Assembly: GCF_002797935.1 (NCBI RefSeq)
Contig: NZ_PGER01000001.1
Location: 868,001 to 932,000, forward strand
Reading direction: 5' to 3'
Length of the DNA: 64,000 bases
From: Flavobacterium sp. 1
GTDB lineage: Bacteria; Bacteroidota; Bacteroidia; Flavobacteriales; Flavobacteriaceae
The notes under the pieces were generated by a model. The model had not been told where the DNA came from. It searched no databases and worked only from the letters and a program-made list of their open reading frames with translations. Each line of letters begins with the position of its first letter. Within the stretch, counting starts at the first letter, position 1. Below, in pieces: positions 37,993-50,506 of this stretch. The position numbers were made by a program, and so were the translations under genes.

Positions 37993-39549
37993 ATGAGAAG
38001 AAATATTTTTTTTACTGTTGCCATATTAACATGCTTTGCTTTTGCAGATAAAATCCTTGAACCTCTTACTACAGAAGTTCAAGTAAAGCAAGGTAAGTTG
38101 GTAGGAACTGCCGAGGATGGTTTGTTAGTTTTTAAAGGTATTCCATTTGCAAAACCGCCAATTGGAAATCTCAGATGGCGTGCGCCTCAACCTGTAAAAA
38201 AATGGGAAGGCGTGCTGAAGGCAGATAAATTTGCTCCCGGTCCAATACAAGGAGGTAATCCTCCATCTGGAAAAAGTGAAGACTGCCTGTACTTGAACGT
38301 ATGGACACCTGCTAAATCTGCAAAAGAAAAAGTTCCAGTATTGGTATGGATTTATGGCGGCGGATTTGGAGCAGGAGCAACTTCTGAAGCATCTTATAAT
38401 GGCAAAAATTTAGCCAAAAAAGGTGTTGTATTGGTAAGCATAGCATATCGTGTTGGCCAGTTAGGCTTTATGGCACACCCCGAATTAAGTGCTGAAAATT
38501 CAAAAAATACTTCAGGAAACTATGGATTACTGGATATGATTGCAGGTTTGCAATGGGTAAAAGATAATATTGCCACTTTTGGAGGCGATCCAAATAAAGT
38601 AACCATTTTTGGAGAATCTGCAGGAGGGATTGCTGTAAGCATGCTATGCGCTTCGCCTCTGGCAAAAGGTCTTTTTAACGGTGCTATATCACAAAGTGGA
38701 GGTTCATTTGGACCTTCAAGGGCTACTACTTACCCTGGTGAAAATATGAAAACACTTAAAACAGCCGAGAATGAAGGATTAGATTACATGAAAACTGCCG
38801 GAGTAACTTCAATTGAAAAACTGCGGTCTATTGAGGCTGATAAATTGCCCGCAGGACGCGGATGGCCTATTGTTGATGGATGGGTAATTCCCGATGATCA
38901 ATACAAATTATATGAAGCGGGTAAATATAATGATACTCCCATTCTTGTAGGTTATAATTCAGATGAAGGAGCCAGTTTTACCAGAACCAAAGAACCAAAG
39001 GAATTTATTAGCAGTGTCGAAACACGTTACGGTAAATTTGCTGAAAGTCTTTTAAAAGCTTATCCTGTAAGTGATTCTTCGGTTCCTAAAACGGCTCGTG
39101 ATTTATCCAGAGATGCTGCTTTTGGCTGGCAAACCTGGTCTTGGGCTAGGCTTCAAGCAAAGACAGGAAAGTCAAAAGTGTTTTTTTATTATTTTGATCA
39201 GCATACTGACCACCCTAAAGACTCGCCTTATTATGGTTTTGGTTCTTATCATGGTCAAGAAGTGGCATATGTTTTTGAAAATTTGGATAAATCAAATCCA
39301 CAAACAAGCAAGTCAGATTTTGAAATCTCAAATTTAATGGGAACTTATTGGACAAACTTTGCTAAATATGGTGACCCAAACGGAAAAGATATTCCTAATT
39401 GGCCTGCCTTCAGCGATTCAAATCCTAAGTTAATGTACTTCAATAATACTGCCTACACGGGTCCGGTTCCAAGTATAAAATCACTGGAAGTTTTAGATTC
39501 CTATTTTTCTTGGAGGCGTACACCAGAAGGAGAAGCTTGGGCAAAGTAA
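37993..39549 (+). CDS. Type B carboxylesterase
   Basis: The 518 residues carry a short signal peptide (MRRNIFFTVAILTCFAFA) and a classic carboxylesterase fold. It contains GIPFAKPPIGNLRWRAPQP, SEDCLYLNVWTP, the oxyanion site WIYGGGFGAG, and the nucleophile elbow FGESAGG with Ser209. Glu325 in YNSDEGASF and His420 in SYHGQEVAYVF complete a typical Ser-Glu-His triad. Relatives act on many small esters. Next to acetyl and feruloyl esterases in a xylan locus it may cleave acetyl, feruloyl or glucuronoyl esters. The family is firm and the substrate open. Confidence 0.85.
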   Translation: MRRNIFFTVAILTCFAFADKILEPLTTEVQVKQGKLVGTAEDGLLVFKGIPFAKPPIGNLRWRAPQPVKKWEGVLKADKFAPGPIQGGNPPSGKSEDCLYLNVWTPAKSAKEKVPVLVWIYGGGFGAGATSEASYNGKNLAKKGVVLVSIAYRVGQLGFMAHPELSAENSKNTSGNYGLLDMIAGLQWVKDNIATFGGDPNKVTIFGESAGGIAVSMLCASPLAKGLFNGAISQSGGSFGPSRATTYPGENMKTLKTAENEGLDYMKTAGVTSIEKLRSIEADKLPAGRGWPIVDGWVIPDDQYKLYEAGKYNDTPILVGYNSDEGASFTRTKEPKEFISSVETRYGKFAESLLKAYPVSDSSVPKTARDLSRDAAFGWQTWSWARLQAKTGKSKVFFYYFDQHTDHPKDSPYYGFGSYHGQEVAYVFENLDKSNPQTSKSDFEISNLMGTYWTNFAKYGDPNGKDIPNWPAFSDSNPKLMYFNNTAYTGPVPSIKSLEVLDSYFSWRRTPEGEAWAK

Positions 39550-39595
39550 ATTCTTGTTACTAAATTATAATCAATAACTGCTAATTGACCTTTAA

Positions 39596-40450
<855 letters not shown>

Positions 40451-40663
40451 GGTAGATTTTTTATCATGAGTTAGTAACAAAGGATAAAGCTACAGCCAAT
40501 CAAATACATTTTATTCAATGAAAAAAGCAACTAAGGATTTTCGTGATATTTTTAAAGGAAGGCTGTTTCTGAAAATGGAATTGCAGCATTTCTACTTAAA
40601 TACCGATTGTCAAAGGAGTATTTAGAATAAGCTCAAAACATATTGCAAATAATTATTTATTAA

Positions 40664-41806
<1,143 letters not shown>

Positions 41807-41831
41807 TATAAAACCAATAAATCAATATATC

Positions 41832-44414
41832 ATGAACAGATTCAGTATGGTTTTATTCGTCTATTTAAATTTCAACAGCACTTTTTTGAAAAAAATAATG
41901 TTGCTTCTTTGTTTTTGCAGTATTTCAAATATTGCTTTGGCACAAAAATTACAACTAAATGAAAAGGAGTATTTTGAAACGCAGGGTTTAAATGTTTTGG
42001 TTTTTAGTAATGAATACAATGGGATGTTTTTTGACGAAAAAACGGCAGGTATAGAATTCATACATCATGGCGTTCGAACAGTAACTGGTGGAGCAGTCAG
42101 ACTCCATAATACGCCGGAACAGTGGGATTTAATTCCGAAAATGACGAGTCGGAAAGTAGATAAGGCAAACAATACAATTGAAGTTTCCCTGCGATACGAA
42201 GAATTTGATTTTGATTCCCGACTCACAGTTACTCCTAAGGGGAATGGATTTGTAATCACAGTCTTTTTGGATAAACCTGTTCCTAAGGAGCTGGAAGGAA
42301 AGGCAGGATTTAATTTGGAATTCATACCAACCTCTTATTTTGAAAGCAATTATTTAGTTGACGGAAGGGCAGGAACATTTCCAAGATATCCTGCCAGCAA
42401 TACCGAAATTCGGTCTTCAGCTCAAAAGATTCCGCAGTTTGCGGGGCATACTACATTTGATGACCGCGGAAAAAAAGAATATATAGTAACTCAGCCATTA
42501 GAGTCTGGTAAACAACTAATTTTTGCTCCTGAAAATCCAGAACATCGTGTAAAAATTGAGTCTGATCAGGATGTTATGCTTTTTGACGGAAGAAATCTGG
42601 GGCAGAACGGATGGTTTATTGCCAGAAGTGTTTTTTCAGCAAATAAAACGGGTAAAGTGCTAAGCTGGTATGTAGAACCCAATGCTATTCCAGATTGGAT
42701 AAGAGAGCCAGTGATAGGGTTTTCCCAGGTTGGCTATATGCCAAGCCAAAAAAAAGTTGCAGTTATTGAACTTGATAAGAACGATAAACCATTGGCCACT
42801 GCATCAATTTTTAAGCTTGATGAGAACGGAAAATTTGCCGAAAAACTAAAAGCAGATGTTAAGGTTTGGGGGAAATATCTAAGATACAATTATGCTCAAG
42901 TTGATTTTAGCTCAGTTAAAGAAAAAGGCATTTATTATATCCAATATGGAAAACAAAAAACAAACACTTTTCAGATTGCGGATGATATATATTCAAAAGT
43001 ATGGCATCCAACTATGGACGTGTGGTTTCCTGTCCAGATGGATCACATGGAAGTTAATGAAGCGTATCGGGTTTGGCATGGAAAACCATTTTTAGATGAT
43101 TGTCTGCAAGCGCCATTGAATCACGAGCATTTTGACGGATACAAACAAGGACCTACTACGGAAACTAAATACAAACCTTTAGAACGTATTCCAAATATGG
43201 CGGTGGGAGGCTGGTTTGACGCAGGTGATTTTGATATACAGACTTTTTCACATGTCAGCGTAATCAATAGTTTTGTAGAATCATGGGAGGCATTCAAGGT
43301 AAACAGAGACGAAACATATATTGACCAAAAAACGCAATTTGTGGATATTCATCGTCCTGACGGAAAGCCTGATTTATTGCAGCAGATTGAGCATGGAGTT
43401 TTGAACCTCGTTGCACAAGTTGAAAACATTGGACATCCTGTAAGAGGGATTGTTGTGCCAAATCTGCACCAATACCATCATTTGGGTGACGCTTCTACTG
43501 AAACGGATAACCTTCCGTATAATCCTTTGCTTAAGCCATACGAATCCAATGGAGTTTCTAGCGGCACACTGGATGACCGATGGGCTTTTACAAACCGAAG
43601 TTCATTTCTTGATTACAGAACCGCAGGAGCATTAGCGGCAGCAAGCAGAGTTTTAAAAGGTTATAATGATGAACTTTCCAGTAAATGTTTATCTGATGCT
43701 ATAAAGCTGTTCAATGAAGCAAATGAAATTGCAAAAAAAGCTAAGCCTGATGATAGCCCAATGTCCAAATGGGGAAGAGGAAGTGATATGATTGCAATGC
43801 TGCAGCTATACCTAAGCACGAAAGATGATCAATACAAAACTGGTTTCCTGAGTAAAATTTGGAATCAATTGGATGAAAATCTGGAATTTAATATTAATTC
43901 TGCGCTATTGGCTTTGCCAGCAATGGACAATGATTACAAAGTAAAATTACGTAGTTATGTAATTAAGTATAAAGAAAAAATTGACAAAGATAATGCTGAT
44001 AATCCTTATGGTGTTCCTTTAGCAAAGCGAGGTTGGGGAGGTACTTCTCAAGTGATTAATTGGGCTAGTACGAATTATTACATTCATAAAATTTATCCTG
44101 ATATTATCGATAAAGAATATGTTTACCAAGGACTGAACTATATTTTTGGATGCCATCCATATTCCAATTTGTCTTTTGTGAATGCTGTAGGAAATAAATC
44201 CAAAAAGGTTGCTTATGGAGGCAATCGTGCTGACTTTACAACAATTGCAGGCGGAGTAGTTCCAGGACTAATTTTTCTTAAGCCTGATTATTTAGAAAAT
44301 AAAGACGACTGGCCGTTTTTTTGGGGAGAAAATGAGTGTATTATTGATGGCGGAGCTTGGTATGTTTTTCTGGCAAATGCTGTAAATGAATTGGCAGAGA
44401 ATGAACAAAAATAA
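41832..44414 (+). CDS. GH9-like glycoside hydrolase with long N-terminal domain
   Basis: The 860-residue protein has a signal sequence (the start at 41832 gives a long one; 41847 and 41898 are alternatives). Residues 40-300 form a large beta domain of unknown type. An immunoglobulin-like CelD_N part follows (about 308-400, GFSQVGYMPSQKKVAVIEL). The catalytic helical barrel has GGWFDAGDFDIQTF with Asp463 and Asp466 (GH9 DAGD motif), YIFGCHPYSNLSF, and WGENECIIDGGAWY supplying candidate acid Glu833 or Glu835. GH9 enzymes mostly cut cellulose or related beta-1,4-glucans. Here it stands inside a xylan locus, so the substrate may be xylan or a mixed backbone. The family call is good and the specificity open. 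Confidence 0.75.
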   Translation: MNRFSMVLFVYLNFNSTFLKKIMLLLCFCSISNIALAQKLQLNEKEYFETQGLNVLVFSNEYNGMFFDEKTAGIEFIHHGVRTVTGGAVRLHNTPEQWDLIPKMTSRKVDKANNTIEVSLRYEEFDFDSRLTVTPKGNGFVITVFLDKPVPKELEGKAGFNLEFIPTSYFESNYLVDGRAGTFPRYPASNTEIRSSAQKIPQFAGHTTFDDRGKKEYIVTQPLESGKQLIFAPENPEHRVKIESDQDVMLFDGRNLGQNGWFIARSVFSANKTGKVLSWYVEPNAIPDWIREPVIGFSQVGYMPSQKKVAVIELDKNDKPLATASIFKLDENGKFAEKLKADVKVWGKYLRYNYAQVDFSSVKEKGIYYIQYGKQKTNTFQIADDIYSKVWHPTMDVWFPVQMDHMEVNEAYRVWHGKPFLDDCLQAPLNHEHFDGYKQGPTTETKYKPLERIPNMAVGGWFDAGDFDIQTFSHVSVINSFVESWEAFKVNRDETYIDQKTQFVDIHRPDGKPDLLQQIEHGVLNLVAQVENIGHPVRGIVVPNLHQYHHLGDASTETDNLPYNPLLKPYESNGVSSGTLDDRWAFTNRSSFLDYRTAGALAAASRVLKGYNDELSSKCLSDAIKLFNEANEIAKKAKPDDSPMSKWGRGSDMIAMLQLYLSTKDDQYKTGFLSKIWNQLDENLEFNINSALLALPAMDNDYKVKLRSYVIKYKEKIDKDNADNPYGVPLAKRGWGGTSQVINWASTNYYIHKIYPDIIDKEYVYQGLNYIFGCHPYSNLSFVNAVGNKSKKVAYGGNRADFTTIAGGVVPGLIFLKPDYLENKDDWPFFWGENECIIDGGAWYVFLANAVNELAENEQK

Positions 44415-44434
44415 TAATCATTAAACTTTAAAAT

Positions 44435-45597
44435 ATGAAACGATTTTTAATTGCCGTTATTTTAATTTCTAATTTACATTACCACTCCAGTTGGGGTCAG
44501 GAAGCACACGGTGTTGAAGATTTTAAGCCTTCATCAGTAAATCAGCCCGGAAAGCAGTTCCCACAGGTTAATTCGCAAGGTCGTGTTCGAGCCAGTATTC
44601 TGGCTCTAAATGCAAGTAAAGTCCAGCCTGATATTGGAGGTACAAAATAGGATATGGTAAAAGATAACAATGGTGTTTGGACAGGAGAATCGGCTCCGTA
44701 AGACGAAGGATTTCATTATTATCAATTGAATATTGACGGAGCTTCAGTTTCAGACCCAGGAACATTATATTTTATGGTGCTGGCCGGTTGGGAAGTGGCA
44801 TAGAAATTCCGGCATCAGACAAAGATTTTTATGCTTTGAAAGATGTACGCACGGTTTAGTTAGCGAAAATATCTATTTTTCTAAATTAACCAATTCCTTT
44901 AGACGTTGTTTTTATTTATACTCCTGCTGGTTATAACGAGAATACAAAAACTCGTTATCCCGTACTTTATCTGTAGTATGGAAGTTTTGAGGATGAAACA
45001 GGGTGATCGGTTCAGGGTAAAGCCAATCTTATACTTGATAATCTTATTGCAGGTAAAGAAGCTGTGTCAATGATTGTTGTTATGGACAATGGCTATGCTT
45101 ATAAAAAACAAGAAACTACAGAAAACAAACCAGCACAGCCTGTATCCGTTTTTGAAGAAGTAATGATAAATGAAATTATTTCAATGATTGATATAAAGTT
45201 TAGAACCATTTGAGATCGGGAGCATAGAGCAATTGCAGGACTTTCTATAGGAGCTAATCAAACGATGAGAATTGCGATGAATCATCTGGATAAGTTTGCT
45301 TATTATGGAGGATTCAGCGGTACTTCAAATTATCCAAGTTCAGACGAAATTGATCCAAAAGTATTTCTAGGAGGAAAATTTAATGATGCAAAAGCAATAA
45401 ATAAACAGCTTAAAGTTTTATGGCTCGGACTTGGAACAAAAGAATCAAATTCTTTTCCTGGTTCTGTAGGTGTTTTTAGAGCAATGCTGGATAAACAGGG
45501 AATTAAGCATGTGTTTTATGAGTCCAAAGGTACTGCTCATGAGTGGCTGGCTTGGAGAAGATTTTTGCATCAATATGCCAGTTTATTATTTAAGTAA
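44435..45597 (+). pseudogene. Decayed CE1 esterase
   Basis: The sequence aligns throughout with the CE1 gene at 40685 ([23 protein letters not shown] at the start, AIAGLSIGANQ at the nucleophile, GTAHEWLAWRRF at the catalytic His). It is broken by in-frame stops at 44648 (TAG) and 44699 (TAA), and by later TAG, TGA and TGA near 44974, 45003 and 45210. Frameshifts lie near 44770, 44850 and 44905. Four of the five stops are explained by C-to-T or G-to-A changes of Gln, Trp or Arg codons. The two ends remain readable: 44435-44650 and 45265-45597. So many lesions rule out simple sequencing error. Confidence 0.88.
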
Positions 45598-47547
<1,950 letters not shown>

Positions 47548-47630
47548 AAGGCAAAAAAACTGCAAAACAAATAGATAATTAAAAATAAGTTGACTTTTTT
47601 TTCGCTGGCATGTTTTTTTTAATACATTTA

Positions 47631-47644
47631 CACAACCGATTGTT
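47631..47644. promoter_or_regulatory. Candidate LacI-type operator 4, upstream of the symporter
   Basis: CACAACCGATTGTT matches operator 3 at 12 of 14 positions or better. It lies 67 bases before the symporter ATG and directly after TACATTTA (47623-47630), a near match to the -7 box, so a bound protein would cover the transcription start. Confidence 0.55.
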
Positions 47645-47710
47645 TTGATTAAATAAAAAGTCAGGAAGAATCCATTTCGGCATTAACCCATCAATAAACC
47701 ATTACAAATA

Positions 47711-49144
47711 ATGAGTACCATTTCACAAAAATTATCCGTTAAGGAAAAAATCGGATACAGCCTGGGCGATTTAGCGGCAAATTTAGTTTTTCAGACCCTG
47801 ATGACGTATCTGGCCTATTTCTATACCGATATTTATGGACTGTCTCCCACCCATTCGTCGATAATTATGCTATCGGTCGGCTTAATAGCAGCTTTTGTTT
47901 TCAATCCGATAATAGGTGTCTTGGCCGACAGAACCTCTACAAAATGGGGAAAGTTCCGGCCTTGGATCCTGATAACGGCACTGCCTTTGGGATGTGTTGC
48001 TTTGGCTGCATTTACCACACCTGATTTTTCGTACAGCGGGAAAGTAATTTATGCGGCAGTGACTTATACGCTGTTGCTGCTGTTTTACGCCAGTAACAAT
48101 CTGCCTTATTCGGCTTTAAGCGGCGTGATTACGGGAGATATGTCAGACAGGAACAGTTTATCGTCCTATCGTTTTGTGGCAGTAATGTTTGCACAGTTTT
48201 TTGTCCAGGTTTTTATGCTGGGGATTATCAAAAGCGCCGGCAACGGGGACAAGGCAGTGGGTATTGAAAAAGTGATGACGGTATTGGCCATCATTGGCAC
48301 TATCATGCTTTTGATCACCTTTTTGACCACCAAAGAACGTATCATTCCAAAACCGGAACAAAAGTCAAGCGTTAAGGAAGATTTAGCCGATTTGGTAAAA
48401 AACAAGCCTTGGGTAATCATGCTGTCGCTGACGACTTTGGTGTTTATCACTCTGGCCCTGAAAGGCGGTTCCTATGTGTACTATTTCGAAAACTATGTGG
48501 ATAAGGCACAATTGGCTCTGTTTATTCAGCCGATATTGGATTCATTGTCGAGCGTTGGGTTAAACCATTTTGGGAATGATCCCGTTGCGGCAGGATTTGG
48601 ACTGTTTAATGCGGGCGGAATCATTTTTATGATTGTCGGAATCACGCTGTCTAAAGGTTTGGCTGATAAATACGGGAAACGAAACATCTTCGGACTATTT
48701 TTGTTTATTTCAACAATCTTTATTCTGGCTTTTTATTTCTTTCCGCCAGAGAATATCGGGCTTATCTTTCTGTCCCAGATTCTGCATGGATTTTTCTACG
48801 GAATCACCATTCCGCTGCTGTGGGCGATGATAGCCGATGTTGCCGATTATTCGGAATGGCTCAATAACCGCCGTGCGACCGCCATTATATTTTCGGCGAT
48901 GATGGTCGGGCTAAAAGCAGGACTGAGCATCGGAGGAGCCTTAACGACCTTATTCTTAGGCTATTTTCAGTATGTTCCCAATTCCCTGACTCAGTCCGAC
49001 GTAACGATAAACGGCATCAAACTATTGGTGAGCGTTTTTCCTGCGGTTCCCTTTTTAATAGGATGCGGTCTGCTGTTTTTCTATAAGATAGACAAGAAAA
49101 TGGAGGTTCAGATAGAGAGTGAGCTAAAAGAAAGAAGAAATTAA
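47711..49144 (+). CDS. GPH-family sugar:cation symporter (MFS)
   Basis: The 477-residue, twelve-helix protein starts KEKIGYSLGDLAANLVFQTLMTYLAYFYTDIYGLSP, the hallmark of the glycoside-pentoside-hexuronide family (MelB, XynB/XylP type). GVLADRTSTKWGKFRPWIL is the loop motif between helices 2 and 3. It likely brings xylobiose, arabinoxylo-oligosaccharides or xylose across the inner membrane with Na+ or H+. It is 21 bases from a cytoplasmic GH43 gene, forming an import-and-hydrolyse pair under operator 4. Base composition is clearly more GC-rich than in the enzyme genes before it. Confidence 0.9.
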   Translation: MSTISQKLSVKEKIGYSLGDLAANLVFQTLMTYLAYFYTDIYGLSPTHSSIIMLSVGLIAAFVFNPIIGVLADRTSTKWGKFRPWILITALPLGCVALAAFTTPDFSYSGKVIYAAVTYTLLLLFYASNNLPYSALSGVITGDMSDRNSLSSYRFVAVMFAQFFVQVFMLGIIKSAGNGDKAVGIEKVMTVLAIIGTIMLLITFLTTKERIIPKPEQKSSVKEDLADLVKNKPWVIMLSLTTLVFITLALKGGSYVYYFENYVDKAQLALFIQPILDSLSSVGLNHFGNDPVAAGFGLFNAGGIIFMIVGITLSKGLADKYGKRNIFGLFLFISTIFILAFYFFPPENIGLIFLSQILHGFFYGITIPLLWAMIADVADYSEWLNNRRATAIIFSAMMVGLKAGLSIGGALTTLFLGYFQYVPNSLTQSDVTINGIKLLVSVFPAVPFLIGCGLLFFYKIDKKMEVQIESELKERRN

Positions 49145-49165
49145 TTATAAAACGTAAAAAAGAGT

Positions 49166-50191
49166 ATGCCTGAAGATAATATTGAACAGATTAATTTTGA
49201 GCAGATTAATAAAACCGCCATTTCAAAGCCTTTAGTGTCGCACATGTACACCGCTGACCCTTCAGCCCATGTATTTAACGGCAAGATATACATTTATCCC
49301 TCGCATGATATTGATGCGGGAATTCCGTTCAATGACAACGGAGATCATTTTGGGATGGAAGACTACCATGTATTTTCTATGGAAAGCATAACATCTGAAG
49401 CAGTTGACAACGGCGTTGCCCTGCATGTAGCTGATGTAGCGTGGGCAGAAAAGCAGATGTGGGCTCCTGATGCAGCTTATAAAAACGGAAAGTACTATTT
49501 GTATTTTCCGGCCAAACGTCCCGACGGCATTTTTCAGATCGGGGTTGCAGTGGGTGATTCTCCCGAAGGGCCTTTTACTGCCGAAAAAGAAGCCATTAAG
49601 GGAAGCTACAGCATAGACCCAGCCGTTTTTGAGGATGAAGACGGGAAGCATTATATTTATTTTGGCGGTATCTGGGGCGGTCAGCTTCAGAAATATCGAA
49701 ACAATAAATACGATTCCATAAACGAAGAACCTTTAGATAACGAACCGGCACTGGGACCAATTATTGCTCAGCTTACTGATAACATGCTGGAGTTTGCCCA
49801 AGAGCCGAAAGAAATCCAGATTCTGGACGAAAACGGAAAGGCACTGCTGGCAGGAGACAATGACCGCCGTTTTTTTGAAGCTCCATGGGTTCATAAATAC
49901 AATGATAAATATTATTTCTCGTACTCCACAGGCGATACCCATTTTATCTGTTACGCAATCGGGGAGAGCCCTTATGGTCCGTTTGTGTATCAGGGACGAA
50001 TTCTAAATCCCGTTGTGGGCTGGACGACGCATCATTCGATATGTAAAGTTGATAATGACTGGTATCTGTTTTACCATGATTCGAGCCTGTCCAAAGGGGT
50101 AACGCATCTGCGGAGCATGAAAGCGGCCAAAATTGAGTATTTAGCCGATGGTTCAATTGTTACAATAGAACCTTATGATAGAATAAATTAG
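49166..50191 (+). CDS. Cytoplasmic GH43 family beta-xylosidase/arabinofuranosidase
   Basis: This 341-residue protein lacks a signal peptide, unlike the other GH43 enzymes here, so it works in the cytoplasm. The propeller starts SHMYTADPSAHVFNGKIYIYPSHD. It has MWAPDAAYKNGKYYLYFPA, SYSIDPAVFEDEDGKHYIYFGG and FFEAPWVHKYNDKYYFSYS, giving the usual Asp, Asp and Glu positions. It resembles GH43 subfamily 1 xylosidases, by memory. It probably splits imported xylo-oligosaccharides. Its pairing with the GPH symporter is a common plan in Bacteroidetes xylan loci. GC content is raised as in its partner. Confidence 0.9.
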   Translation: MPEDNIEQINFEQINKTAISKPLVSHMYTADPSAHVFNGKIYIYPSHDIDAGIPFNDNGDHFGMEDYHVFSMESITSEAVDNGVALHVADVAWAEKQMWAPDAAYKNGKYYLYFPAKRPDGIFQIGVAVGDSPEGPFTAEKEAIKGSYSIDPAVFEDEDGKHYIYFGGIWGGQLQKYRNNKYDSINEEPLDNEPALGPIIAQLTDNMLEFAQEPKEIQILDENGKALLAGDNDRRFFEAPWVHKYNDKYYFSYSTGDTHFICYAIGESPYGPFVYQGRILNPVVGWTTHHSICKVDNDWYLFYHDSSLSKGVTHLRSMKAAKIEYLADGSIVTIEPYDRIN

Positions 50192-50506
50192 CGTGTCTGT
50201 GTATAGATACACCGCAGTCAAGCACCACATGATGCCAAAAAATAAAAAAAATATAGTTATCCACTTTTTTCTAGATTTAAAATTGAATATTCATAACAGT
50301 TCACATTTGTTTTGAGCATCTTTAGAGAGAATCGCTTATTCGTTTGTGATGTCATGTAACAACTGAAAAAATAAAGAGCCTAATATTTAGGTATTAGTAA
50401 TTTGATGTTTTGTATGAAAAATTGTCGTATTTTTCATTTTTGTGAGTTAATGTTTTTATATTTTTATATATTTAAAAAAAATCTTACTTATTAAATAATT
50501 TACAAA
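50192..50506. other. Intergenic region before the HTCS gene
   Basis: This 315-base AT-rich gap has no gene and no LacI-type palindrome. TATATTTA at 50467-50474 resembles the -7 element, with TTG at 50440-50442 spaced 24 bases away, slightly long for a -33 box. So the regulator probably has its own weak promoter. Confidence 0.4.

Noticed and set aside
44435..45597. The broken CE1 gene as stop-codon recoding or two small genes
   Set aside because: Different stop codons (TAG, TAA and TGA) and several frameshifts occur in one alignable gene, which indicates decay. The isolated pieces lack complete domains.
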